A stretch of DNA of 64,000 nt from Amoebidium appalachense. Taxonomy: Eukaryota; Ichthyosporea. The stretch spans positions 5,270,001-5,334,000 of the forward strand of contig CAVNZM010000016.1 of the NCBI GenBank assembly GCA_963693365.1, in the 5' to 3' direction. The notes under the pieces were generated by a model. It was given only the letters and a program-made list of their open reading frames with translations, ran no database searches and was not told the origin of the DNA. Both the position numbers and the translations under genes were made by a program. The first letter of the stretch is position 1. Every line of letters begins with the position of its first letter. Positions 26,625-37,024 of this stretch are shown piece after piece.

Positions 26625-26706
26625 GTGTTGTAATACGTAGTATCTACATATTGTAAGATCTTCTCAGTTCGTGTTATGTTTTCGTTCATTTGCTTAGTGT
26701 AAACAT
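26625..26706 (+). repeat. Left arm of an inverted pair flanking a chromovirus fragment
   Basis: Begins TGTTGTAATACGTAGTATCT. The reverse complement of 27923-28005 begins TGTTGTAGTACGTAGTATCT and stays similar through TTAGTGTAAA. Together the arms enclose the 26730-27919 fragment. They could be ends of a DNA transposon or inverted LTR pieces. Confidence 0.7.
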
Positions 26707-26729
26707 GCGCTCCTTGTACGTAAATTATG

Positions 26730-27239
26730 GCCAGGAAGATCAGTGGTTGCCTGAGTTTCATTTGGATTGCCCGTTTTCTATTCGTGCTTATGAGGCTAGA
26801 TTAGTGCAGAGGGAGTTGCCTAGTGCTCCCTCTAGGCCGAAGAGAGTTATTCCTCAGTTTAATCGTGGTGTGAAAAAGTCGGTGGGGGAGGGGGCCGGGG
26901 GGGGGGGGAGTGATGCAAATACACGTAGACACACGGGGGGAGGGGGGGAGGGGGGGGGGGGAGACCGAGGAGGAGTGTGAACGTAGTCGTAGGAATTTAA
27001 TTTATTATCATAGGTGTCTCCGTAGGTATCAAGCTTATCAATTATGGTGTAGTTTAATTTATTATTTTTCTTCGTAATTTATTTAATTTAATTTTTTTTG
27101 GGAGACTGATTAGTCTATGTCTTTTAGGGGGTGTTAGATGTAATGTCACTGAGGTGGGACTCAGCTTTTCCGGGGGCCGGGGGGGAGTTGACATATACTA
27201 ATCCGTCTCAGCAGATCAACCTAAGTCTACGATCGAGAT

Positions 27240-27272
<33 letters not shown>

Positions 27273-27919
27273 GGCCCGGGTCCACAGATCATCAAGATCA
27301 AGTCCGGGGCCTCAAGATAGCTGACAGTGTACAGCTGCGTGCATCTTGCCTCTGCCGGCGCAGGGCACTGGACCACGTCAGCTGGAGCAGCCGACCAATA
27401 GAATTCTAATTAGTGTGTAGGATAGATCATAGCAAAACTTTGGAATGTGATAAGTTCGGGCAGAAGCCCTTTGTAAATATTGGCAAGTTTTGATAGTGTA
27501 TGCTGCCAAACGTATTTATATATTTCGATGTAGAGGAAAGGGGGGAGGGAGGGGGGGGAGGAGATAGTATGAAATGTAGAATTAGACTCTGCGGTGCCAC
27601 AAGGGGAAGGGAGAGGGGTGAGACTTGGATGATTATATTAGTGTGAGCCGATCGACTTAGCTCGTGCAGGCGCACGATAAAGTTAGATCGGAATGTACGG
27701 AATGTGGCATCGTAGGGGGGCCAGGTGATGATGATCTTGTGGAGCACGGCCTTGATGGCCTCAGTTGTGACTTAGCCTCATTCCGTTCGGATCTAAGTTT
27801 GCCCGTCGGAGCCTGGTCTTAATAAACTTTACCGTTTTTCAGTACACGTTCGTTCCTTTCCGTGTATGTACTCTTAGTAGAGTGCCGCGTCTCTAATACA
27901 TACACGTTAGGATACGACA
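26730..27919 (+). mobile_element. Truncated chromovirus copy: chromodomain 3' end plus LTR
   Basis: 26730-26980 encodes the same residues as the end of the integrase ORF of the full element (EDQWLPEFHLDCPFSIRAYE onward). A purine tract follows, then an LTR at 27189-27919 beginning TGACATATAC and ending GGATACGACA. This LTR is visibly more diverged from the full element's LTRs than those are from each other. The 5' breakpoint falls inside the chromodomain, so the copy is dead. Confidence 0.85.
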
Positions 27920-27922
27920 GCC

Positions 27923-28005
27923 GCTTTTACACTAAGTACATGAACTAAAACATAACACAAACTGAAAAGATCTTACATAATGTAGATACTACGTACTACA
28001 ACATC
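27923..28005 (-). repeat. Right arm of the inverted pair
   Basis: Reverse complement of the 26625-26706 arm with scattered differences. It abuts the LTR end of the chromovirus fragment within 3 bp. A long poly-G run (28107-28170) lies to the right. Confidence 0.7.
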
Positions 28006-28104
28006 CTCACTTAAGACTTTGAAGTTTGTGTTCTGACATATCCCCACTAAACTTATTAAATCTCCCCACTTGAGAACGGAAACGAAAAAGTAAAGTTTGT
28101 ATCC

Positions 28105-28146
<42 letters not shown>

Positions 28147-28499
28147 GGGGGGAGGGGGGGGGGGGGGGGAGGGACAGACCAAACACACCAAAAAAAAATA
28201 TAGATAAGAATATATAGAACTCACGGGCAAAGTACAAGGTAATTACAGTTGGTGGTAAAAAAAAAAAAATAAGGTAAATTAGTGGTGGTAGAAACCTCCA
28301 CATCTTGAAGTCAAAATTATTCCTCTCTCGAGGGGGGCAGAAGCAAACTCCTCAAACAAAGTCCACACACAAAGTCCACAAACAAAGTCCACAAGTGGGT
28401 GAAAACCCCGACGGTGGGCGCAAAACCCGAAGAAAACCTCCAGAAAGAAAGCACGATAAAGTCCCCACTGATGTTGAAGAAACTTTGAAAATCAATTCA

Positions 28500-29030
28500 C
28501 AATGTCGGGCACACACAGTCGGTCGCGGTGACGGACATGAGTCGGGCCGGGCAGAGGCTTTGCGAGGATGTCAGCCAGGTTGTGAGCTGACTCAACGTAC
28601 TACGGATAACAATGTCCCCACTGGCAATGTAATCCTTGGTGTTGTGGTACCGTACAGCAATGTGTTTGGTACGGTGTTTGATGCCGGTGGAATTGACGAT
28701 GGCAATTGTAGCCTGGTTGTCACAATGCACCGGGGTGGGGGAAAGCATGGGACAGCCGAGCTCCTTGAAGAGGTCACGGACCCAAACAACCTCCTGGGTG
28801 CCAGCATTGAGAGCTATAAGCTCGGCCTCGGTGGTGCTGGTGGCCGTGATGGGCTGGAGCTTGGAGTACCAGACGATGGGCATTCCGGCAAACTCGATGA
28901 CGTAAGCGGTGGTAGACTTCTTGCTGTCAGCACAACCAGCAAAGTCAGCACCCGTGTAGCACTCGAGGATGGGGGCCTTGGTGGCAGAGTACTTGTAGTC
29001 AATGCCGACTGACAGAGCCTCTGAGGTTGC
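28500..29030 (-). pseudogene. Ty1/Copia RNase H fragment
   Basis: The minus-strand reading shows the Copia RNase H pattern: YTGADFAGCADSKKSTTAYV, then MPIVWYSKLQPITATSTTEAE with the catalytic Glu, VHCDNQATIAIV with the catalytic Asp, and HRTKHIAVRYH. Near the end the frame shifts, and the usual ADILAKPL tail is read in another frame. Upstream pol domains are absent. Three direct copies of CAAAGTCCACA (28354-28396) lie downstream and could be near the missing LTR. Confidence 0.8.
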
Positions 29031-29130
29031 TTCGTTTGGCGGTTGTGGTGTTTGTTGACAGCGATTTTAGTATGCGCGCGCTTTGTTTGCCGGCTTGCAG
29101 AAGTGGGTTGTTGAGAAGTTCACCCGCAAG

Positions 29131-29812
29131 TTATTCGCGCCACTGCTCGTTTGAAAGTGCATTCTTGTCCCCGTCTGCAAAGAAATGCTTGTAGGACAGG
29201 TAGGTGTTTACAGACACCATACCAACTAACCCAGCAAAGGTGCAGTGCGCATGCCACGGCGTGTGGGGGACCCATGCCTGCTCGAGTGAACTGTTCCCTT
29301 GCCGGAGTTTGTTGTGTACGTCTGCACTGTTGAAATATGTGAAGTATTTGCGCACTGCTTTTGGCATGGCCACTTGTGTTCCGTTTTTTGTGATACGGGG
29401 AGCTCCTGCTTCCGTACTTCCTGCCGTCGTTACTACACGCATGCTGAAATCCTTATCCTGCCAACGTATGGGGGGGGATGGGAGAGGGAGAGGGCGAGCC
29501 CCCCGCCCCCCTCCCCCCCCCTCCCCCCCCCCTCCCCCCTCCCCCCAATAAAAAGGATATATATGCCTTCGCACATCCCACAACTAGCTGAATCTCGATC
29601 CGTGGTACTTCTTCTACTTTCCCGTCGTAGTCTATGTGTACCAACCATTTATTGTTCTTTAATACTTGCACAGTTGTGCCTGTGAGCTGTTTCGTTTCCC
29701 ATTCTTCGCCAAACTGCTCTTTACTCCAACGTTCATCATCGTTCCTGACTTTGCCATCAAAGATGCGGGCAAAAACCCAAACTCTCTGGTCTTTCCTTAA
29801 ACGCCTAACCAT
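29131..29812 (-). pseudogene. piggyBac-type transposase relic, internally deleted
   Basis: The frame from ATG 29812 reads a chromodomain- or SH3-like N-terminal module (KNNKWLVHIDYDGKVEEVPR, found before some piggyBac-type DDE transposases of protists). The frame below about 29465 reads a C-terminal region with AVRKYFTYFNSADVHNKLRQ and WVPHTPWHAHCTFAGLVGMV, typical of DDE_Tnp_1_7 proteins. The catalytic core between them is missing; a C-rich simple tract (29478-29546) sits at the junction. The family normally has several hundred residues; here only about 75 and 110 remain. No TTAA-flanked inverted repeats could be recognised at its borders. Confidence 0.65.
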
Positions 29813-30867
29813 TTTCTTTTCTTTTCACCTATTTCTACCCTAATTCTACCTTGTTCTTTTTGTTTTCTAGCGCGCAAACTATCATGCGGTGTCTTTTAGT
29901 TCTGAAACCAAACGGTGTCTGTGATCGGACAGTCGAACACCCCAAAACTGGGGGGAAACGGTTGCACCCATGATCTTTTGCGCGCCAAAAGCTACTCACC
30001 CTGCAGTCCTATTGGTTTCCTATGAAGACAAAAAAGGCAGGAAAATACTAGACCTCATTGGCCATACCCAGCTTGTGGGGTGATTCCTAGCGAAAACAAC
30101 GCTAGCGATGCCGCCGAAAAAAATAGGACACTTTTGTTCTTTCTAGCCATTAATTAGGACCGACTGAGCGGCTGTTGCTGTTTTATACCTTCGGATCTCC
30201 CACAAATTGTGTGACAACAATTGTTGGGGATCTCAGCCAACCGTTACTCACTTACCCGAGCCTGATCTGGACAGCTAAATTGCTAGTCCAATCACGGAGC
30301 CCGTCTACCTCAATCTCTTGATGTACCTCCGATGCACAATATAGTGACGTGTGCAGTCACCTGTCGGCGGGTGACACACGTGATACCGCCGCACGCAGAT
30401 CATTGAACTGCGCGTGCCAAAACATGATATGACGGTGCGTCCGCCGTGTGGACGCGAGTGTCACATGTCAAGAGTGACAATTGGTGATCTACACATGATA
30501 ATCACACGTGTTTTCATAATATAGCATGATCATGCACCTGCGGACACATGTCCTGGTGCTATGATCGTTTATTTTGGAGCAGTTCCATAAACCCCCCCCC
30601 AACCCCCCCCTCCCCCCCCCCCCCCTCCCTCCCTCCCCGCGCCTACAGTGCTAGGCTGCCATGATGCAGACACATGTCCTTCCTGCTACCGACTGTTGTT
30701 TTATTACCTTTTAGTTTTTTTTTAATTATGGTTGTCACTATATATTTTAATATATATGTGTAAATGATATGATTTGTGTGGGGGGGGGGAGGGGGAGGAG
30801 GGGGGGGGGGGGTCAGGGGGTATCGCAGGAAGAAAGAGAGGATGAGTAGAAATAGAGGGTTGGGGAA
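29813..30867. other. No gene seen between mobile elements
   Basis: Mixed unique sequence with small inverted repeats (for example GCGTCC..GGACGC near 30450). A C-rich run lies at about 30592-30636 and a G-rich run at about 30780-30812. No coding pattern on either strand. Confidence 0.5.
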
Positions 30868-30872
30868 CCCAT

Positions 30873-31592
30873 TGTCGTATCCTAATGTATGTGTACTAGA
30901 GACGCGGCACTCTACTAAGTGTACACACACGAAAAGGAACGAACGTGTACGGAAAAACGGTAAAGTTTATTCAGACCAGGCTCCGACGGGCAAACTTAGA
31001 TCCGTACGGAATGAGTCTAAGTTACAACTGAGGCCATCAAGGCCGTGCCCTCAAAGATCATCATCACCTGGCCCCCTACGATGCCACATTCCAAACATTC
31101 CGATCTACTTTTATCGTGCGCCTGCACGAGCTAAGTCGATCTACTCAACTAATATATTTATCCATGTCTCACCCCTCACCCTCCCCCTAGTGGCACCGCA
31201 GAGTCTAAATCTACATTTCATACTATCCTCCCCCCCCCCCTCCCTCCCCCCTTTCCTCTACATCTAAATATATAAATACGTTTGGCAACATACACTATCA
31301 AACCTTGCCAATACTTACAAAAGGGCTTCTGCCCGAACAATCACATTCCTAAGTCCTCCTACGATCTATCCTACACACTAATTAGAATTCTATTGGACGG
31401 CTGTCCCGGCTGACGTGGTCCAATGCCCTGCGCCGGCAGAGGCAAGATGCACGCAGCTGTACAGCTATCTTGAGGCCCCGGACTTGATCTTGATGATCTG
31501 TGGACCCGGGCCACCCCCCCCCCCCCCCCCCCCCCCCCCCGATCTCGATCGTAGACTTAGGCTAATCTGCTGAGACGGATTAGTATATGTCA
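30873..31592 (-). repeat. 3' LTR of the chromovirus
   Basis: In sense it starts TGACATATACTAATCC and ends GGATACGACA. A sense AATAAA (plus-strand TTTATT near 30967) is a candidate poly(A) signal. It contains a C/G homopolymer at 31513-31541. Confidence 0.9.
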
Positions 31593-31774
31593 ACTCCCCC
31601 CCGGCCCCCGGAAAAGCTGAGTCCCACCTCAGTCACATTACATCTAACACCCCCTAAAAAGACATAGACTAATCAGTCTCCTAAAAAAAATTAAATTAAA
31701 TAAATTACGAAGAAAAATAATAAATTAATCTACACCATAAGCTTGATACCTACGGAGACACCTATGATAATAAA

Positions 31775-33586
31775 TTAAATTCCTACGACTACGTTCACAC
31801 TCCTCCTCGGTCTCCCTCCCCCTCCCTCCCCCTCCCCCCGTGTGTCTACGTGTATTTGCATCACTCCCCCCCCGGCCCCCTCCCCCACCGACTTTTTCAC
31901 ACCACGATTAAACTGAGGAATAACTCTCTTTGGCCGAGAGGGAGCACTAGGCAACTCCCTCTGCACTAATCTAGCCTCATAAGCACGAATAGAAAACGGG
32001 CAATCCAAATGAAACTCAGGCAACCACTGATCTTCCTGATAACCTCCCTCAAAACGAATTAAATAATAATTTACCTTACCTTCCTTACCTTCGATAACCT
32101 TTTTATCCATAATTTTATCTACTGCAGCCTCCGATACATCCACCGACCCGTCATAGTCGGGGGTGAATGCATCTAACACTCGACGGCCCTCCGGCCGTTT
32201 AACCCTAAGGGCCCTATCATAATATTCCTTTATATCATCTACATTATAAAATCTAACATCACTCTCATTATCTAACCTCTGCACCTTATATTCCGTCGGA
32301 CCTAACCTAGCCACTATTTTATACGGACCGATAAAAAGAGGCAACCATTTCTTACCATACTTACGAAGACCTTCACCTTCACCCTTACCTTCCTGCTCCT
32401 GCTTATATCTCTTTTTCCTAGTATGATCCCTAATTAAAACTAAAGTACCCTCGGCAAATTCACGTAACGGACGTGTGGACACGTCTGCACGTGCCTGTGC
32501 CTGCTGTGTACGGGCCAGAGCTGCATCACGTGCAGCCCGGGCCCGGGTTAGTAGCTGCTCCCGGAACTCAGTCCAGTGGGGATAAGTTAGTCGGTCAGCC
32601 CCCCCCATCGGCAAAAGTGCCGTATCTAACAAACTAATAGCCTCCTGCCCATAGACCAAATAAAACGGAGAAAAACCAGTCACAGCATGAGGGGTAGAAT
32701 TATATGAATGAGCAATAAACCTAGACATATGATCCCAATCATTAGCCTCCACATCCACCATTTTGCCAAAGGACTTCTGAAACACTGCATGCACACGTTC
32801 AGAGATGGCATTTGCTTGAGGGTGATATGCAGACGTAGTGATATGAGCTACCCTTAAAATTTTACACACCTCCGACACCAACTGATTTAAAAACACACGA
32901 CTCCTATCCGTTAACAAAACACGAGGACAACCAAACCTAAGACAAATTTCATCCACAAAAATACGAGCAAACAAAACGGCATTAGCAGTGGGGAGAGGAA
33001 AAACTTCAACCCAACGAGTGGCCACATCGGTGACGGTAACAAGAACAGTGTTACCCTCAACCGTAGAATTAAAAGGACCGACCACATCCACTGCTACCCT
33101 TTCAAACATACGAACATTAAAATCCCTAATAAACGACGGGCGGGAACGAGAGTGGGGACTCTCATTCCTTTCCTGACAATGCATGCATGACAACACATAA
33201 TCCCTCACCTCCCTACTCATACCCGGCCAAAAATACGAACGATTAACACGAAGCAACGTCCTATTTACACCTAAATGACCAGCCATGGGATGCTCATGCA
33301 CCATATGCAAAACCTCAGGCACAAGTGCCGTCGGGACCCAAACTCGGTGTCCGTCTGGCCCAGAACAATGATAAACTAAATCCTGCTCTACCTGACACAT
33401 TTTTGCTAACTTAGCTACCTTAATCATCTGCCTTTTATTTTTAAATTTAATCGAATCAACCGGCCCCTTTAAATAATTCTTAACCAGACCAATCAACACA
33501 TCTTCCTCCTGAGCTAAGATCAAAGCCGTAGGTGCTAAGGCAGGGGCCGAGCCATGAGACTCGGTCCCGACCTCAGACACTGACAA
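31775..33586 (-). CDS. pol: Chromovirus integrase with C-terminal chromodomain
   Basis: A 603-residue frame. The zinc-binding HHCC module comes first (HEHPMAGHLGVNRT ... CMHCQE). The DDE core follows (VAVDVVGPF, VLLTDRSRVF, AYHPQANAISERVH with the catalytic Glu). Next is a GPY/F-like module (PLFIGPYKIVARLGPTEYKV). A chromodomain closes it (AAVDKIMDKKVIEGKEGKVN, then YYLIRFEGGYQEDQWLPEFH), which in chromoviruses steers insertion to methylated chromatin. The protein ends in a Gly-rich tail. Confidence 0.9.
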   Translation of the reverse strand: MSVSEVGTESHGSAPALAPTALILAQEEDVLIGLVKNYLKGPVDSIKFKNKRQMIKVAKLAKMCQVEQDLVYHCSGPDGHRVWVPTALVPEVLHMVHEHPMAGHLGVNRTLLRVNRSYFWPGMSREVRDYVLSCMHCQERNESPHSRSRPSFIRDFNVRMFERVAVDVVGPFNSTVEGNTVLVTVTDVATRWVEVFPLPTANAVLFARIFVDEICLRFGCPRVLLTDRSRVFLNQLVSEVCKILRVAHITTSAYHPQANAISERVHAVFQKSFGKMVDVEANDWDHMSRFIAHSYNSTPHAVTGFSPFYLVYGQEAISLLDTALLPMGGADRLTYPHWTEFREQLLTRARAARDAALARTQQAQARADVSTRPLREFAEGTLVLIRDHTRKKRYKQEQEGKGEGEGLRKYGKKWLPLFIGPYKIVARLGPTEYKVQRLDNESDVRFYNVDDIKEYYDRALRVKRPEGRRVLDAFTPDYDGSVDVSEAAVDKIMDKKVIEGKEGKVNYYLIRFEGGYQEDQWLPEFHLDCPFSIRAYEARLVQRELPSAPSRPKRVIPQFNRGVKKSVGEGAGGGVMQIHVDTRGEGEGGGGRPRRSVNVVVGI

Positions 33587-33665
33587 ATACCTCCCCCCCC
33601 CCCTCTCCTACACTTATAAGCAAGCAACCCCGGAACCCAAGAAGACACATCCACAGACACAGCAT

Positions 33666-34190
33666 CTATTCCTTTCTGCTCACTCTCCCCCCCCTTCCCC
33701 CCCCTCCCCCCCCCCCGTCTCTCACTATCCCCCCCTCCCCCTCCTTCTCTTCTTCAAACAAAATATAAGCAGCACGAGAGAGAGCATCACAGTCAACCAT
33801 TGTTTCACCCTTGGCATAAAACAATTTATAGGAGAACTCACCGAGAGCCGCGGCCCACTTCTGCATCCTCTCGTTGACCAGACGAGTGGTGCCGGCCATG
33901 GCTAGGCAGGGCTTGTGGTCGGTGTAGACCTCAAACGTCCTGCCTGCGAGTATATACCTCCATGCCTGTGAGACTGCCCAAAAGATAGCATGGGACTCTC
34001 TCTCCGGATTGCTATATCTACGTTCACTTTTACTAAATGAACGACTAGCATAAGCAATCACTCTATCCTGCCCCTCCTGCACTTGATATAACACGGCCCC
34101 CTCAGCAACCTTACTTGCATCACACCGAACTTTAAACATCCCCCCCCCGGCCGAAAAATCAGGATGAACAAGCATACTCGAAGACTGCAA
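33666..34190 (-). CDS. pol: Chromovirus RNase H
   Basis: A frame of 174 residues with the Ty3-type RNase H acid residues: CDASKVAEGAVL (Asp), RRYSNPERESHAI (Glu), VYTDHKPCLAM (Asp) and VDCDALSRA (Asp). It degrades the RNA of RNA-DNA hybrids. The tail after about residue 150 is a Glu/Gly simple-sequence stretch encoded by C runs on the plus strand, which also break the frame before integrase. Confidence 0.85.
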   Translation of the reverse strand: MQSSSMLVHPDFSAGGGMFKVRCDASKVAEGAVLYQVQEGQDRVIAYASRSFSKSERRYSNPERESHAIFWAVSQAWRYILAGRTFEVYTDHKPCLAMAGTTRLVNERMQKWAAALGEFSYKLFYAKGETMVDCDALSRAAYILFEEEKEGEGGIVRDGGGGGGGRGGRVSRKE

Positions 34191-34237
34191 AGCTAACTTA
34201 AGCTTTTCGAAAGCAGAAACAGCATCAACATTCCAAT

Positions 34238-35260
34238 CTATTCTATTCTTCTTCTCCCCCCCCCCGTCTGACTAGTTAACGGCAAAGCAAGCATACTATA
34301 ATCCTTAATATAACGACGAAGATAATTAGTTAAACCTAAAAATTGCCTTAGTTGAGTGACAGTCTGAGGACGGGGCCACTCAACTATGGCCCGGATTTTC
34401 TCCGGATCAGGGGAAAGACCATTACTAGACACAATATGACCTAAAAACTTAACCTCCGGCACACCAATCACAGTCTTGCTACCGCTAATACGAAGACCAG
34501 ACTCACCCAAAGCTAAAAATACTTTTTCACAATTATTAACTAACTCCTCAAATGACCTACCTTTAATTAAAACATCATCCAAATAAGGGTGGCATACATC
34601 CAAATGAGGGTGGAGAATTTTATACATTACCCGGCACAACATAGCTGGAGAGGAGAGCAAACCCATCGGCACCACCTTGTACTGGAACAGCTGGTCACCC
34701 AGTGCAAAGGCAGTCTTCTCCTTGCTGCTCTCCTCCAACCTTATCTGCCAAAAAGCTGCTTTTAAATCAAGTTTAGCAAAGTGAGTATAGCCGTGCAGCT
34801 GTGAAAGCTGCTCGTCTATGTTAGGGAGAGGCCATTGGTCTGCCTTAGTGATCCGATTCAGAGCCCTGTAATCGTTCACTAGACGCCAAGACCCGTCGGG
34901 CTTCTTAACCAATAGCACCGGACTTCTCCACGGACTCGAACTATGCTCCACATGACCCTTTTTTAACATATCACTCACTATTATTAGCGCATCCGACAAT
35001 TTATACTGCTCCATTCTATAGCTAGGCATCACTACCGGCCTATTATCACCTGTGTCGATCTGCATTTCAAACCCTTTAACGAAGCCTACTTCGTTATCAT
35101 CGGCCAGAAATGCAAACCGAGTCCTATCAAATAACTTAGCTAGCAATTTTTTCTGTTCTACCGTCCAATCCCCCTCCTTCATACCAAACGGCAATACTAA
35201 CTCCGGGTTACCCCCATCACAAGTGGATGCATCCTTATTCACCGGAGTGCCACTTAACAT
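34238..35260 (-). CDS. pol: Chromovirus reverse transcriptase
   Basis: The 340-residue frame holds a full Ty3-type RT: SPWRSPVLLVKKPDGSWRL, DYRALN, the first catalytic Asp in FAKLDLKAAFWQI, MGLLSSPAMLCRVM, and the catalytic YLDD box (Y-L-D-D). The thumb region VKFLGHIVSSNGLSPDPEK and FLGLTNYLRRYIKD follow. It copies element RNA into DNA. It ends where a C run (34257-34265) breaks the frame before RNase H. Confidence 0.9.
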   Translation of the reverse strand: MLSGTPVNKDASTCDGGNPELVLPFGMKEGDWTVEQKKLLAKLFDRTRFAFLADDNEVGFVKGFEMQIDTGDNRPVVMPSYRMEQYKLSDALIIVSDMLKKGHVEHSSSPWRSPVLLVKKPDGSWRLVNDYRALNRITKADQWPLPNIDEQLSQLHGYTHFAKLDLKAAFWQIRLEESSKEKTAFALGDQLFQYKVVPMGLLSSPAMLCRVMYKILHPHLDVCHPYLDDVLIKGRSFEELVNNCEKVFLALGESGLRISGSKTVIGVPEVKFLGHIVSSNGLSPDPEKIRAIVEWPRPQTVTQLRQFLGLTNYLRRYIKDYSMLALPLTSQTGGGRRRIE

Positions 35261-35497
35261 TTCACCTCCTGTATTACATCGGTGCTGCTCGGGGTGAGGT
35301 TGAGGTACCTCCGGATATAGGCGGTCACCCTTAGCACCCCCCCTCCCCCCGGCACACCAATGCCCCCGGGCAATTCCTGATGAGTTAGTGCATGTATGTG
35401 GGGGGCCAGGTCTGTGGCCACCCTGCCCCCCACGGTGTTGGTTAACCCGTCAGATCCACGGGTTAGACCAACACCCTCCCCCCCTGCCTGCACATTC

Positions 35498-36889
35498 TCA
35501 CACCCGGGGTGACCCTCCTTCCTCTTGGGGGTCGGGGGAGTGGGACCGGTGCTGTCCCGGTCCCCCCCCCCCATCGTGTCGGGTGACATTTTGGTGGCTA
35601 ACGTTAAATAAAGTTGTTCCCCCTCCTCCTGAGTCACCCTTCGAGCCGGCATCCTCCTTTTGGGTAATAAGAGAGACCTCTATACTACCAATCTCATTAG
35701 TGAAACTACCGACGGAAACACCTGACCTAATCACTATAGGCTCGATGCCCGGATTCACTAATTCTATTTCTATTGTCTTATCCGGCCATACCCTACTAAG
35801 GGTCCATTGGGCCACCTCCTGAAATGGGGTTTTCGGAGTAAAAACCCCTAAATCCCCTATCCTAACATGATTGCCGGCCCGGACACGTACCGTTTGGCAC
35901 TGATAAGGCTCGATTACTACTTCAGCTACCGTTCTAGCACCAGACTGATAACCGTCGAGCCCATCATGGGTTTTAATTTTAACGCCGGACTGCAATTCTA
36001 AAACATTCGTACGTTCAAACAAAGCATTCACATGTCTACGGAAAAATGGGGCTCCCAACAAAACACTTTGAGCTAAATCCTTAACCACATAACAAGCAAT
36101 ATGCATAGCCTGGCCACCTATCTCACACGGCAACACACAAACACCTTCCACAGACATACTACTATTATTAGCACTACCTAAGGCTGTGCTAGAAGCATCT
36201 AAAATAGGAATTTCCCCCCCGGCCTGATTAAAACGACGAATAAACGAAGCATGCACACAATTAACCTGAGCCCCTCCATCGAGCAAAGCAACAGCCTTCA
36301 ACTTACCATCAGCTAACCATACGTCTATATAATGCCGGCTAAAACCAACTAAATCCTCCTCCAATTCAAGCAACACATCATCACTCACACCCAATCCCTG
36401 CCCACGAAGACTCACACCCTCGATACCTACGTGCAACATACCTACCTGTGGTGCCTGCACGGGTGGGGTGGGGTGTGTATGTGATGTGGGTGGTGGTGGA
36501 GTGTGTGTGTGTGGTGTGTGGGTGGGTGGTGTGTGTGTGTTTGGTGTATGTGTGGGTGTGTGTGTGGGTGTAGGTGTGTCTGCAACCGTCGTATGTTGTT
36601 GTGGTGGTGTGTTTCTACGTGTCTGTGCCTTCCCCCCCCTTCCCCCTTTACTCGTGTGTGTCCCCCCCCCTCCCGGAAACAATGGCACAGAAACCCCCTC
36701 CGGTGTGGTTAGAATAAACACCGGGTTGGGACAAGAAACACTGAGACCATCCACTTGTGGCTGGGGAACCTCCCCCAACCACAAAACATTCACACCATTC
36801 ATACCTTTGGTAGAGTCACCCCACAAACATTCATGCCATACCACCTCGACGCTGTCTTGAGGACCCACGACGATGCCCGGCTCCCACAC
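35498..36889 (-). CDS. pol: Chromovirus Pol segment with retropepsin-like protease
   Basis: A 463-residue frame. Residues about 75-150 are low complexity, with a (TH/TP)n stretch encoded by a GT microsatellite. An aspartic protease region follows with ALLDGGAQVNCV: the catalytic Asp is present, but the usual D-[ST]-G is D-G-G here. Further on, ILG-like SVLLGAPFF marks the C-terminal protease strand. The remainder links to RT. The frame ends at a C run (about 35564-35574), after which RT reads in another frame. Substitution of the Ser/Thr after the catalytic Asp may weaken the enzyme or mark a lineage variant. Confidence 0.7.
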   Translation of the reverse strand: MWEPGIVVGPQDSVEVVWHECLWGDSTKGMNGVNVLWLGEVPQPQVDGLSVSCPNPVFILTTPEGVSVPLFPGGGGTHTSKGGRGGKAQTRRNTPPQQHTTVADTPTPTHTPTHTPNTHTPPTHTPHTHTPPPPTSHTHPTPPVQAPQVGMLHVGIEGVSLRGQGLGVSDDVLLELEEDLVGFSRHYIDVWLADGKLKAVALLDGGAQVNCVHASFIRRFNQAGGEIPILDASSTALGSANNSSMSVEGVCVLPCEIGGQAMHIACYVVKDLAQSVLLGAPFFRRHVNALFERTNVLELQSGVKIKTHDGLDGYQSGARTVAEVVIEPYQCQTVRVRAGNHVRIGDLGVFTPKTPFQEVAQWTLSRVWPDKTIEIELVNPGIEPIVIRSGVSVGSFTNEIGSIEVSLITQKEDAGSKGDSGGGGTTLFNVSHQNVTRHDGGGGPGQHRSHSPDPQEEGGSPRV

Positions 36890-37024
36890 GTATCGGGGCG
36901 GTGAGGGGGCAAAGGGAAGCTTAACCTGGGGTGGGGGAGGGTGAAGGTTCTCTGCAACCTGGGGGGGACCGATACTGTCCCCCCCCCCTCCCTCAGTGAC
37001 CCCAGCTTCCCCCTCCCCCGGAAC

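Noticed and set aside
31593-31649. Longer LTR ending at TGTTAGATGT / CATCTAACA
   Set aside because: The 5' LTR copy stops at TGTCA (39237) exactly at the CCCAT target duplication, and a purine tract precedes the matching position in the other copy. The extra 57 bp are internal sequence, not LTR.
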